Of a DNA stretch of 64,000 nucleotides, positions 53,718 to 61,806 are shown piece after piece. Under the pieces are notes generated by a model. The model saw only the letters and a program-made list of their open reading frames with translations. It was not told the origin of the DNA and ran no database searches. A program made the translations under genes and the position numbers. The stretch covers positions 186,001 to 250,000 of the forward strand of contig NZ_BMVO01000005.1 of assembly GCF_014650755.1 (NCBI RefSeq). Reading direction: 5' to 3'. Position 1 is the stretch's first letter. Each line of letters begins with the position of its first letter. Origin of the DNA: Streptomyces chryseus (GTDB taxonomy: Bacteria; Actinomycetota; Actinomycetes; Streptomycetales; Streptomycetaceae).

Positions 53718-55145
53718 ATGGCACAGCCTGCAACGGGGCCGGCGCAAGCAGCAGAAGGCCCGTGTTCCGTCCCACCGGCAGCACCGGTCGTCGATCCGGT
53801 CGCCGGCCAGGGCGTCCACCCGGTGGACGAGAAGCTCTCCCCCTCGCGGCTCGTCCCCGCCGCGCTCCAGCACATCGCCGCCATGTACGCGGGCGTCGTC
53901 ACCCCTCCGCTCATCATCGGCCAGGCCGTCGGCCTGGACGCCGCGGGCATGACCCGGCTGATCGCCGCCAGTCTGCTCATCGCCGGTCTCGCCACCCTCC
54001 TGCAGACCCTCGGCGCCGGCGGCTTCGCCGGAAACCGGCTGCCGTTCGTCAACGCCGCCTCCTCGGCCGGCATCGCCCCGATGCTCGCCATCGCCGAGAC
54101 CAGCGCCCCCGGACACCAGCTCCCCGCGATCTACGGCGCGGTGATGGTCGCCGGCGTCTTCTGCCTCACCGTCGGGCCCTTCTTCGGCCGGCTGCTCCGC
54201 TTCTTCCCGCCCCTGGTCACCGGCGTCGTCATCACCCTCATCGGCGTCACCCTGATGCCCGTGCCCGTCACCTGGGCGCAGGGCGGCGACAAGACCGCCG
54301 CCGACTTCGGCGCCATGAGGTACCTGGCCCTGGCCGCCTTCACTCTCGTGGTCGTCCTGCTCATCCAGCGGTTCGGAAAAGGCTTCGTCAAGCAGGTCGC
54401 ACTGCTGCTCGGCATGGTGATCGGCACGCTCGCCGCCATCCCCTTCGGCATGGCCGACTTCAGCGCCCTGAAGTCCGCGCCGGTCGCCGCGCTGCCCGCC
54501 CCCTTCGCCTTCGGCGCCCCCGAGTTCCAGCCCGCCGCGATCCTCTCGCTGTGCATCGTGATGCTCGTCCTGATGACGGAGTCGTCCGCCGGCATGCTGG
54601 CGCTGGGGGAGATCTGCGACCGCAGGACCGACGGGCGGACCATCACCCGCGGCCTGCGCACCGACGGCATCGCGACCCTGTTCGGTCCGGTCTTCGGAGG
54701 CTTCCCGACCAGCGCGTTCGCCCAGAACGTCGGCGTCGTCACGCTCACCCGGGTACGCAGCCGGTACGTCGTCGCCGTCGCCGGCGGAGCGCTCCTGGTC
54801 CTCGGCGCCTTCCCGGTGCTCGGCGCGGTCGTCTCCACCGTCCCGATGCCGGTACTCGGCGGCGCGGGCATCGTCCTCTTCGGCTCGATCGCGGTCAGCG
54901 GCATCCGTACGCTCTCCGAGGCCGGCCTGGACGACAGCTCCAACATCATCCTCGTGGCGGTCGCGCTCGGCGCGGGCATCATCCCGCTCGCCGCGCCCGC
55001 CTTCTACACGGACTTCCCCGCCTGGGCCCAGACCGTGCTCGGCTCCGGAATAAGCGCCGGCGCCCTGGTCGCGGTCCTGCTCAACCTGTTCTTTCACCAT
55101 CTCGGCACCCGGAGCCACGCGGCTGCGGCACTCAAATCCTCCTAG
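53718..55145 (+). CDS. NCS2 nucleobase/urate-xanthine permease
   Basis: A 475-residue NCS2 (UraA/UapA-like) transporter with about 14 hydrophobic segments. Motifs are LQHIAAMYAGVVTPPLIIGQ at residues about 52-71, LPFVNAASSAGIAP, the Glu-bearing TMS8 region LMTESSAGMLALGEI and the TMS10 segment GGFPTSAFAQNVGVV. The QH motif of TMS1 and the TxxxNxG region are present. Xanthine or urate uptake is likely from the operon context. It is a paralogue of the permease at 56843-58282. Start is ATG 53718 after CCGGAGGGA. Confidence 0.92.
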   Translation: MAQPATGPAQAAEGPCSVPPAAPVVDPVAGQGVHPVDEKLSPSRLVPAALQHIAAMYAGVVTPPLIIGQAVGLDAAGMTRLIAASLLIAGLATLLQTLGAGGFAGNRLPFVNAASSAGIAPMLAIAETSAPGHQLPAIYGAVMVAGVFCLTVGPFFGRLLRFFPPLVTGVVITLIGVTLMPVPVTWAQGGDKTAADFGAMRYLALAAFTLVVVLLIQRFGKGFVKQVALLLGMVIGTLAAIPFGMADFSALKSAPVAALPAPFAFGAPEFQPAAILSLCIVMLVLMTESSAGMLALGEICDRRTDGRTITRGLRTDGIATLFGPVFGGFPTSAFAQNVGVVTLTRVRSRYVVAVAGGALLVLGAFPVLGAVVSTVPMPVLGGAGIVLFGSIAVSGIRTLSEAGLDDSSNIILVAVALGAGIIPLAAPAFYTDFPAWAQTVLGSGISAGALVAVLLNLFFHHLGTRSHAAAALKSS

Positions 55146-55184
55146 GGTCCTGCCGTGCCCACATCACTGAGAGAAGGACGCACC

Positions 55185-56570
55185 ATGGCAGCATCGGCAG
55201 CCGCGCGCACCATCATCGAGAACTGTGCCATCGCCACCGTCGACGCCAACGACACCGAGTACGCCTCGGGTTACGTCGTGGTCGCCGGCAACCGCATCGA
55301 GTCGATCGGCGCGGGCAGGGCCCCCGAGGGCCTGGAGAACGTGGTACGCCGGATCGACGGCACGGGCCACCTGGTCACGCCCGGTCTGGTCAACACCCAC
55401 CACCACTTCTACCAGTGGATCACCCGTGGTCTGGCCACCGACCACAACCTCTTCAACTGGCTCGTCGCGCTGTACCCGACCTGGGCGCGCATCGACGAGG
55501 CCATGGTGAAGGCGGCGGCGCAGGGCTCGCTGGCCATGATGGCCCGCGGCGGTGTCACCACCGCGATGGACCACCACTACGTCTTCCCCCAGGGCTCGGG
55601 CGACCTGTCCGGCGCGATCATCGGCGCCGCCTCCGACATGGGCGTACGCTTCACCCTCGCCCGCGGCTCCATGGACCGCAGCGAGAAGGACGGCGGCCTG
55701 CCGCCGGACTTCGCCGTCGAGACTCTCGAAGGCGCGCTGGCCGCGACCGAGGAGACCGTCAAGAAGCACCACGACGCCTCCTTCGACGCCATGACGCAGG
55801 TGGCCGTCGCCCCCTGCTCGCCGTTCTCGGTCTCCACCGAACTGCTCAAGCAGGGCGCCGAACTGGCCCGCCGCCTCGGGGTGCGCCTGCACACCCACGG
55901 CAGCGAGACGGTCGAGGAGGAGCAGTTCTGCAAGGAACTGTTCGGCATGGGACCGACCGACTACTTCGAGTCGACCGGATGGCTCGGCAGCGACGTGTGG
56001 ATGGCCCACTGCGTCCACATGAACGACTCCGACATCGCCGCCTTCGCCCGTACGGGCACGGGTGTCGCCCACTGCCCGTCCTCCAACGCCCGTCTCGCGG
56101 CAGGCATCGCCCGCGTCCCGGACATGCTGGCCGCCGGCGTCCCGGTCGGCCTCGGCGTCGACGGCACGGCGTCCAACGAGTCGGGGGAGCTGCACACCGA
56201 ACTGCGCAACGCGCTCCTGATCAACCGCCTCGGCGCACACCGCGAAGCGGCGCTCAACGCCCGCCAGGCGCTGCGCCTGGGAACGTACGGCGGCGCGCAG
56301 GTGCTCGGCCGCGCGGACCAGATCGGTTCGCTGGAGGCCGGCAAGCTCGCCGACCTGGTGATGTGGAAGATCGACGGCATCGGCCACTCCACCATCGCCG
56401 ACCCGGTCACCGCGATCGTCTTCGGCGCGGCGGCCCCGGTCACCCTCTCGCTCGTCAACGGCAAGCCCGTCGTCGAGGACAACCGCCTGATCACGGTGGA
56501 CGAGGACGCCGTGGCCCGCGACGCGCGGGCCGAGGCGCAGCGCCTCGCGCGGATCGTCGCGCAGGGCTGA
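55185..56570 (+). CDS. 8-oxoguanine deaminase-type amidohydrolase
   Basis: A 461-residue amidohydrolase-superfamily member of the chlorohydrolase/TrzN-like branch. It has metal site TPGLVNTHHHFYQWITRGLA (HxH), LHTHGSETVEEEQ, the HCVHMND His, and GLGVDGTASNESGELHTELR with the catalytic Asp. The same motif set is found in characterised 8-oxoguanine deaminases, which release urate and ammonia and so feed the uricase directly. Guanine deaminase is the main alternative. ATG 55185 follows GAGAAGGA; an in-frame ATG ten codons upstream lacks it. It lies between two permease genes. Confidence 0.9.
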   Translation: MAASAAARTIIENCAIATVDANDTEYASGYVVVAGNRIESIGAGRAPEGLENVVRRIDGTGHLVTPGLVNTHHHFYQWITRGLATDHNLFNWLVALYPTWARIDEAMVKAAAQGSLAMMARGGVTTAMDHHYVFPQGSGDLSGAIIGAASDMGVRFTLARGSMDRSEKDGGLPPDFAVETLEGALAATEETVKKHHDASFDAMTQVAVAPCSPFSVSTELLKQGAELARRLGVRLHTHGSETVEEEQFCKELFGMGPTDYFESTGWLGSDVWMAHCVHMNDSDIAAFARTGTGVAHCPSSNARLAAGIARVPDMLAAGVPVGLGVDGTASNESGELHTELRNALLINRLGAHREAALNARQALRLGTYGGAQVLGRADQIGSLEAGKLADLVMWKIDGIGHSTIADPVTAIVFGAAAPVTLSLVNGKPVVEDNRLITVDEDAVARDARAEAQRLARIVAQG

Positions 56571-56587
56571 GCAACCCCCCTGGAAGT

Positions 56588-56615
56588 CCGGCTGAGGGGG
56601 ACGGCCCTCAGCCGG
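56588..56615 (+). terminator. Hairpin after the deaminase gene
   Basis: CCGGCTGAGGG (56588-56598) pairs perfectly with CCCTCAGCCGG (56605-56615) over a six-base loop, 18 bp past the stop. The remaining 227 bp to the next permease show no gene and likely hold its promoter. Confidence 0.8.
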
Positions 56616-56842
56616 CGGCCGCGGACCCGAGCGGGGTCCACGGCAGCTGTGCCCGGGGGTGCGCGCCCAAGTGCCCGCACCCCCGGGGACGGTGAACACG
56701 AGTCACCGGGCCACGGCCCCGCCGCTCCGCACACCCCCCATGCGTCATGCACGTCTGCACCACCTGCTTCAACGCACCACTCCGCACCACCTCCATGACA
56801 TCCATGCCCACCGCTGGCGTGTAACCGACCGGAGGAACCGCC

Positions 56843-58282
56843 GTGGCCGCCAAGCCCAGGTTTCGCAAAGCTGCATCCGCCGAATCCGACTCCCGGTCCG
56901 GACCCCCGTCCGGACCCGACCCGAAGCACCCGGTCGACGAGAAACTCCCGCCCGGCAAGATGTTCACCAGCGGCCTCCAGCACGTGGCCGCGATGTACGC
57001 CGGCGTGGTGGCCCCTCCGATGATCGTCGGCCCCGCCGTGGGCCTCGACGCCACGGAAACGGCCTTCCTCATGGGGGCCAGCCTCTTCACCGCCGGCATA
57101 GCCACGCTGCTCCAGACTCTCGGGTTCTGGAAGATCGGCGCCAAGCTCCCCTTCGTCAACGGCGTCTCGTTCGCCGGTGTGACCCCGATGATCGCCATCG
57201 GCAAGGGGGAGGGCGACAACGCGATCCCGATCATCTTCGGGGCGATCATCGTCGCGGGGGTGCTGGGCTTCTTCGCGGCCCCGTACTTCTGCAAACTCGT
57301 CCGGTTCTTCCCGCCCGTCGTCACCGGCACCGTGATCACCCTGATCGGTGTGTCCCTGCTGCCGGTCGCCTTCAACTGGTCGCAGGGCGGCAACTCCCAG
57401 GCCGACGACTACGGTTCGATGACCAACATCGGCATGGCCGCCGTCACCTTCGTGATCGTCCTGGCGCTGCGCAAGTTCCTGCGCGGCTTCCTCCAGCAGA
57501 TCGCGATCCTCCTGGGCCTCGTGGCGGGCACGCTCCTCGCGATCCCGGTGGGCATCACCCACTTCGACGCCATCAAGAACGCCGACCTGGTGGGCTTCCC
57601 GACCCCCTTCCACTTCGGCGCCCCGCAGTTCGAGATCGCCGCGATCATCTCCATGTGCATCGTGATGCTGGTGTGCATGACCGAGTCGACCGCCGACATG
57701 CTCGCCCTCGGCAAGATCGTCGGCCGCCCGGCCGACGAGAAGACCATCGAGGGCGGCCTGCGCGCCGACACCCTCGGCAGCGCGATCAGCCCCCTGTTCA
57801 ACGGCTTCATGTGCAGCGCCTTCGCGCAGAACATCGGCCTGGTCGCCATGACGAAGGTCCGCAGCCGGTTCGTCGTCGCCACCGGCGGCGGGATCCTGAT
57901 CCTGCTCGGCCTGTGCCCGGTCCTGGCCTCCGTGATCGCCCTCGTACCGCTGCCGGTGCTCGGCGGCGCCGGAATCGTGCTCTTCGGCACGGTCGCGGCC
58001 AGCGGCATCCAGACGCTCGCCACCGCCGCGCTGGAGAAGGGCGAGAACGCCCTGATCGTCGCCGCCGCCCTCGGTATCGGGCTCATCCCGATCGCCGCGC
58101 CGACCTTCTACCACGCGTTCCCCGAGGACCTCCTGGTGGTGCTCGACTCCGGCATCAGCACCGGCTGCGTGGTCGCCATCGTCCTCAACCTCGCCTTCAA
58201 CCACCTGGGCAGGAAGGACACCGGGGAGGAGACTCCCACCCATCCCGAGATCCCGGACCAGATCCCGGCCACCGCTCACTAG
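56843..58282 (+). CDS. NCS2 nucleobase/urate-xanthine permease (second copy)
   Basis: A 479-residue NCS2 transporter closely similar to the one at 53718-55145: LQHVAAMYAGVVAPPMIVGP, LPFVNGVSFAGVTPMIAIG, CMTESTADMLALGKIVGRP, NGFMCSAFAQNIGLV. Compared with its neighbour it keeps longer periplasmic loops and a different TMS8/TMS10 set, so the two may differ in preference between xanthine and urate. GTG 56843 follows CCGGAGGAAC. A perfect hairpin separates it from the convergent RiPP operon. Confidence 0.92.
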   Translation: MAAKPRFRKAASAESDSRSGPPSGPDPKHPVDEKLPPGKMFTSGLQHVAAMYAGVVAPPMIVGPAVGLDATETAFLMGASLFTAGIATLLQTLGFWKIGAKLPFVNGVSFAGVTPMIAIGKGEGDNAIPIIFGAIIVAGVLGFFAAPYFCKLVRFFPPVVTGTVITLIGVSLLPVAFNWSQGGNSQADDYGSMTNIGMAAVTFVIVLALRKFLRGFLQQIAILLGLVAGTLLAIPVGITHFDAIKNADLVGFPTPFHFGAPQFEIAAIISMCIVMLVCMTESTADMLALGKIVGRPADEKTIEGGLRADTLGSAISPLFNGFMCSAFAQNIGLVAMTKVRSRFVVATGGGILILLGLCPVLASVIALVPLPVLGGAGIVLFGTVAASGIQTLATAALEKGENALIVAAALGIGLIPIAAPTFYHAFPEDLLVVLDSGISTGCVVAIVLNLAFNHLGRKDTGEETPTHPEIPDQIPATAH

Positions 58283-58295
58283 GGCAGCGGCGTGC

Positions 58296-58331
58296 GGCGC
58301 GTACGGCACCCCCTCCGGTGCCGTACGCGCC
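58296..58331. terminator. Bidirectional hairpin between the permease and the RiPP-like operon
   Basis: A perfect 15-bp stem (58296-58310 with 58317-58331; left arm GGCGCGTACGGCACC) encloses loop CCCTCC. It sits 14 bp after the permease stop and 10 bp before the last codon of the convergent operon, so it can serve both. Confidence 0.88.
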
Positions 58332-58340
58332 ACACGCGTC

Positions 58341-58643
58341 TCACCCCTCGTGCCCGGCGGCGGGCGACGGCCCAGGGGGCCGCGTCGTCAGCCATCCGGT
58401 GGCGAGCAGTTCGGCGGCCAGGCGGGCGGGCGGCGAGTCGCGGTCCGAGGGAGGCAGGCCGGCTGCCAGCAGGCTGTCGAGGGCGGCTGCCTGGGGCTCG
58501 CCGCACTCGGCCAGCGTCAGGGTCACCGTGTTGAGCAGCACCGACCCGCCGTACGGCAGACGGGTGAGGGTCACGTGCGGGGCCAGGCACAGGACGGCCG
58601 GCACGGGCGCCGGGGACCGGGGCGGGGCGTCGGGTGTCGTCAT
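58341..58643 (-). CDS. PqqD-like (RRE / lasso B1-type) protein
   Basis: A 100-residue protein with a Pro-rich N terminus, then a PqqD-like pattern: CLAPHVTLTRLPYGGSVLLN, TLTLAECGEPQAAALDSLL, and a final helix ARLAAELLATGWLTT. PqqD/RRE proteins bind RiPP leader peptides and present them to modifying enzymes; in lasso pathways this is B1. ATG 58643 overlaps the cyclase-like stop (ATGA), making it the last gene of a four-gene coupled operon. The canonical partner leader motif Y-x2-P-x-L-x3-G is absent from the precursor, so recognition must differ. Family assignment rests on pattern and context. Confidence 0.68.
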   Translation of the reverse strand: MTTPDAPPRSPAPVPAVLCLAPHVTLTRLPYGGSVLLNTVTLTLAECGEPQAAALDSLLAAGLPPSDRDSPPARLAAELLATGWLTTRPPGPSPAAGHEG

Positions 58644-60223
58644 CGGGTGCCTCGCAGCCATTGGCACACCCACACCAGACGCAGTACCGGCAGGGCGTGG
58701 TCCGCCAGTTCGCGCCCGTCGCGCAGGACCGCGAGGACCCGGTCCACGTCCAGTACGCCGAGGTCGGCCAGGGCTCGCTCACGCTCCAGCCAGGCGTGCA
58801 GACGCACCCGCTCCCGGTGCAGGTGGGCGAGGGCGCCCCGTCGCAGCCAGTGGCCGGCGGGCGCGCGGCAGAGGCCGTGCATCCGCCGCCCGCGCAGGGC
58901 GCGTTCGAGCGGAAGGTGGTTGTGGAAGACCCCGCGCCGGATGCGTCCCAGCTTCGTGGGGCGCAGCGCGGCCACCGCCGCGATCACCTGCGGGTCCAGC
59001 GCGGGCAGTACCGCCCCGCCCGTGCCCCGCTCCTCCAGGCCCGCGACCACCCGGCCCGACACCGGGTCGAGGAAGTCGAGGTGCCCCTTCCACAGGGCCA
59101 GCATCCCGCGCCGGGAGGCGGCCAGCGCCTCCTCTCCCTCCTCGGTCAGCCCGGGCAGCGGGGTGGCGCCGGTCCAACCGGGCGCCCCGGGCCGCCCCGG
59201 CCACCGGCCGTCCGCCGACTCACGGTCGTACGGTCCGGGCGGGAGGACCGTGTTCCCGCCGAGCAGTTCGCGGGCCTCGGCAAGGCCGCGCAGGGTGTCG
59301 GTGACGTGGAACGGTTCGCAGCCCAGCAGCCGCCACCCGCGGTACCCCGTACCGGCCTCCGGCAGCCTGGCCGACGTCAGGTCCTTCAGCAGCCCTCCGC
59401 TCACCACCGGCAGCCCGCAGCTCTCGCTCAGCCGCTCCATCAGCCGCCGCGGCACCTCCGTGTCGGGCAGCGGCGGCACGGGCTCGCGCCCGCTCACCGG
59501 TTCGTGCGCGAACAACCGCGCCGGATCGACCGGGACATGGCGGATCTCCAGGCCGGGCACCGGCGACGGCACGGCGGGGGACCCGCCACCCCGGGCGCCC
59601 CCGAAGTCCGCGTGCAGCAGGACGGGCCGGTGGCCCGCCGCCAGCGCGCTGACGGCGACGAACGCCGAGGCGAGCCCCCCGCTGTAGGCGATGGCGTACT
59701 CGCCCTTCAGACCGTCCAGTGCGCGCCCCACCGCCTCCGCCGGCCCCGTCCCCGGCTCGGCGAGCTCCGGCCGCTGCCGCGTGACGGTGACCCCGGCCGC
59801 GTCCACCCGTACGACGGTCCCCACCGCCAGCCGCCGCACATCCGGCAGCAGCGTGGCGTCGGGCGAGGGCACCGTGCCGTGGACCAGCGCGAGCAACTGG
59901 CCCGTGCGGGGGGGCCGGTGGGAACCGCCTTCTTGGAACGCGCGCAGGTCCTCGCCCCACTCGACGCGTCCGGGCCCCACCCGGTAGTAGACCGGCCGGT
60001 CGCCCGGGCTGTCGCGGCTCAGCTCGAAGACGTCCGGCGCGGGCCGCCCGGCCCGGACGCCCGGGGGGTCCGTCCAGCCGGCCGGACCGGCGCAGTCGAC
60101 GCCGGTGCGCGTCGCCCGCGCGAACCCGAGCGGGGCGGGCGGTCCGGCCGGCGGTCTCGCCCCGGATCCCGTGGTGGCTCGCAAGCGCGCTTCCGTCTTC
60201 GTCTCCGTCCTCGCTTCCGTCAT
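58640..60223 (-). CDS. Asparagine-synthetase-like protein (lasso cyclase C-type, divergent)
   Basis: A 527-residue protein resembling lasso macrolactam cyclases. A degraded glutaminase-like N-terminal half (VYYRVGPGRVEWGEDLRAFQ, LVHGTVPSPDATLLPDVRRL) lacks the nucleophilic Cys. The synthetase half begins LKGEYAIAYSGGLASAFVAV. The ATP-pyrophosphatase loop normally reads SGGxDS; residue 185 is Ala instead of Asp. A later GGDE-type segment also appears as VVSGGLLKDL. The C-terminal ALDPQVIAAVAALRPTKLGR and LERALRGRRMHG blocks follow the family order. ATG 60223 overlaps the B2-like stop (ATGA). Either it is inactive or it uses an altered adenylation site. No transporter gene accompanies the operon. 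Confidence 0.72.
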   Translation of the reverse strand: MTEARTETKTEARLRATTGSGARPPAGPPAPLGFARATRTGVDCAGPAGWTDPPGVRAGRPAPDVFELSRDSPGDRPVYYRVGPGRVEWGEDLRAFQEGGSHRPPRTGQLLALVHGTVPSPDATLLPDVRRLAVGTVVRVDAAGVTVTRQRPELAEPGTGPAEAVGRALDGLKGEYAIAYSGGLASAFVAVSALAAGHRPVLLHADFGGARGGGSPAVPSPVPGLEIRHVPVDPARLFAHEPVSGREPVPPLPDTEVPRRLMERLSESCGLPVVSGGLLKDLTSARLPEAGTGYRGWRLLGCEPFHVTDTLRGLAEARELLGGNTVLPPGPYDRESADGRWPGRPGAPGWTGATPLPGLTEEGEEALAASRRGMLALWKGHLDFLDPVSGRVVAGLEERGTGGAVLPALDPQVIAAVAALRPTKLGRIRRGVFHNHLPLERALRGRRMHGLCRAPAGHWLRRGALAHLHRERVRLHAWLERERALADLGVLDVDRVLAVLRDGRELADHALPVLRLVWVCQWLRGTR

Positions 60224-60612
60224 CCGTCCCGCCCCGATCGATGGACCTCGACATAGGTCTCCCGTACCGGCATCGACGTGCTCACCACCGCTTCCCCGCA
60301 CTGCACCCACGCGTAGAAACCCGAGGGCGGCGTGACCGGGACCAGCTCCCGGCCGAGGTGGAACGAGGCCGGAATGCCCATCCGCCGCAGCCCGGCCACC
60401 AGGAACAGCGCGTCGTCCACCGGGTCCAGGAACCCCATGGTCAGACGTTGGGCGACCCGTAGCCGCGCGACCGCGGCCCCGGCGTCCCGGGGTCCCGTGC
60501 CGCGTCGCCGCCGCCCGGTCCGCTCCACCCCCGGCCAGTCGCCGAGCCGGTACGAACCGTCCTCGCCCTTGACGGACTCCACGAACCGGCGCGCCCCGCG
60601 CGCCGCTTTCAC
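60220..60612 (-). CDS. Lasso B2-like transglutaminase-fold protein lacking catalytic residues
   Basis: A 130-residue protein aligned by eye with lasso leader peptidases (B2). The block LTMGFLDPVDDALFLVAGLR followed by RMGIPASFHLG corresponds to the family pattern CLxRSLAL...LRRRGIPA-LxIG, and GFYAWVQCGEAVVST corresponds to AHAWVEV-G-VLxD. The expected Cys is replaced within GFLDP, His by Tyr100, and Asp by Ser/Thr, so the whole Cys-His-Asp triad is missing. GTG 60612 overlaps the precursor stop; TTG 60621, seven bases after GGGGAGG, is an alternative. It might be a non-catalytic leader-binding partner, with cleavage by another protease. B2 assignment is moderately secure. Confidence 0.66.
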   Translation of the reverse strand: MKAARGARRFVESVKGEDGSYRLGDWPGVERTGRRRRGTGPRDAGAAVARLRVAQRLTMGFLDPVDDALFLVAGLRRMGIPASFHLGRELVPVTPPSGFYAWVQCGEAVVSTSMPVRETYVEVHRSGRDG

Positions 60613-60791
60613 CAGCAACAAGAAAGGCCCTCCCCGAACTTCCAGCCGAACCATCCGCTGCAGCACTCCGACGCGCCCCAGCACGTGACTCCGAACGTCT
60701 CGCAAGCCGCCGCCACCGTGGTCGGCGCGGCGAACAGGTGCTGCTGCAGGCCCGGACCGGCGAGGCGTGCGGCGAGTGATGTCGTGGTCAC
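60609..60791 (-). CDS. Cys-rich RiPP precursor, candidate lasso-type
   Basis: A 60-residue peptide. Leader-like residues 1-33 (MTTTSLAARLAGPGLQQHLF, then AAPTTVAAACETF) precede a Cys/Trp/Gly-rich tail. If cleavage falls after Phe33, Thr32 occupies the -2 position characteristic of lasso leaders. The core then starts at Gly34, with Glu42 as ninth residue for a Gly1-Glu9 macrolactam (GVTCWGASE). The 27-residue core has five Cys (37, 43, 44, 58, 59) and ends CCW. The whole Cys pattern C-X6-C-X5-CC-X13-CC also resembles knottin frameworks if Cys30 is included. GTG 60791 follows AAAGGGGAC. Its stop overlaps the B2-like GTG. Confidence 0.72.
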   Translation of the reverse strand: MTTTSLAARLAGPGLQQHLFAAPTTVAAACETFGVTCWGASECCSGWFGWKFGEGLSCCW

Positions 60792-60869
60792 GTTGTCCCC
60801 TTTCTCCGTGGCGCGGGCAACCGGGCAGCGCGGGGCGCGCCGCCGGTGGAGCTGCCCGTGATCTTGAGC

Positions 60870-60906
60870 CGTCACAAAAAGTATCGTCACCTGTACTGAC
60901 CGTCAC
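60870..60906 (-). promoter_or_regulatory. Promoter region with triple CGTCAC repeat for the RiPP-like operon
   Basis: CGTCAC occurs at 60870, 60885 and 60901 (15 and 16 bp apart). Read on the minus strand, GTGACG (60906-60901) and TACTTT (60883-60878) are separated by 17 bp, a plausible -35/-10 pair. The resulting leader would be about 80 bases before GTG 60791. The direct repeats could be activator sites. Confidence 0.42.
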
Positions 60907-60996
60907 CAGGCGTGCGGGAGCGGGGCCCCCGGCGCGCGGTGCGCCGCTCACGCTCTTGTGGGCGGGACCGTCCGGTTGTAGGTGCTGCCCTCGCCC

Positions 60997-61806
60997 TCAG
61001 TCCAGGCGGTAGCTGTCGCCGTACACCTTCCAGCGCAGCGGCGGTTCCAGGTCCAGCCTGCCCTCGCGTACGAACACCCGCTGCGCGGTGTCGATGCGGC
61101 TGGTGTCCGTGTGCGACGGCTCGCGGCGGATCGCCGCCACGCGGGCGTCCAGGAACGCGTTCAGGTACGCCGTCTCGTCGCCGCCCCGCGAGGGCGGATC
61201 GGCCACCGCCATCGCCTCGCGGCGCATCGTGCGGAATCCGACCGTGCCCGGGGCGTCACCGGCGCCGTGCATCACGTAGGCGTCGAAGTAGATGAACTGT
61301 CCCAGCGCGCCCAGCCCGTCGCCCTCGGCCCGCGCGACGGCCGGGTCGAAGTAGTGCAGGTCCCGCTCCGCGTCCTGCGCCCGGCGGAACGCCGGATCTT
61401 TCGCCGCCCGCACCCACGCCCGGGTGAACGGCCGCCCCAGCCCCCGGTGCGACGCGCTGCCCTCGACCGCCCGCAGCGCCGGAAGGAACGGCTCCAGCGG
61501 GTTGCCGGGCGCGGTCCGCGCGTACCGCTCGACGACCTTCAGCAGGTCGCCGCAGCCGGAGCAGAAGCCGATGACGCCGCCGGTGTAGCCCCGGCCGTCG
61601 CCGATGTCCTCGATGTACGCGTACTGCGCCTTCCAGTCCAGCGAGGAGTTCTCGGCACTGGAGACGATCCGCATCGCGGTGTCCTTCTTCGCCGGATCGG
61701 CGAGCCCGGCGCCCTGCGCGTCCCCGCCGCCCCCGGGACCGGCGCAGGCGGACAGGGCCAGCAGCAGGACGGCCGGCAGCAGGCGCAGTGGACGGGTCGG
61801 CTTCAC
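60997..61806 (-). CDS. GH46 chitosanase lipoprotein
   Basis: A 269-residue GH46 chitosanase. The catalytic Glu is in RIVSSAENSSLDW and the catalytic Asp in YIEDIGDGRGYTGGVIGF, followed by the GCGDLL and GALGQFIYFDAYVMHG segments typical of the family. It hydrolyses beta-1,4-glucosamine polymers outside the membrane. Unlike the best-known secreted Streptomyces chitosanases, its signal ends in LLLALSAC, a lipobox, so it is likely membrane-tethered. GTG 61806 follows AAAGG; a further upstream open extension is less likely. It is divergent from the hydrolase gene. Confidence 0.92.
   Translation of the reverse strand: MKPTRPLRLLPAVLLLALSACAGPGGGGDAQGAGLADPAKKDTAMRIVSSAENSSLDWKAQYAYIEDIGDGRGYTGGVIGFCSGCGDLLKVVERYARTAPGNPLEPFLPALRAVEGSASHRGLGRPFTRAWVRAAKDPAFRRAQDAERDLHYFDPAVARAEGDGLGALGQFIYFDAYVMHGAGDAPGTVGFRTMRREAMAVADPPSRGGDETAYLNAFLDARVAAIRREPSHTDTSRIDTAQRVFVREGRLDLEPPLRWKVYGDSYRLD

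Noticed and set aside
60609..60890. Longer precursor starting at 60890
   Set aside because: The additional N-terminal residues are Arg/His-rich and overlap the predicted promoter; GTG 60791 has a strong AAAGGGGAC site.
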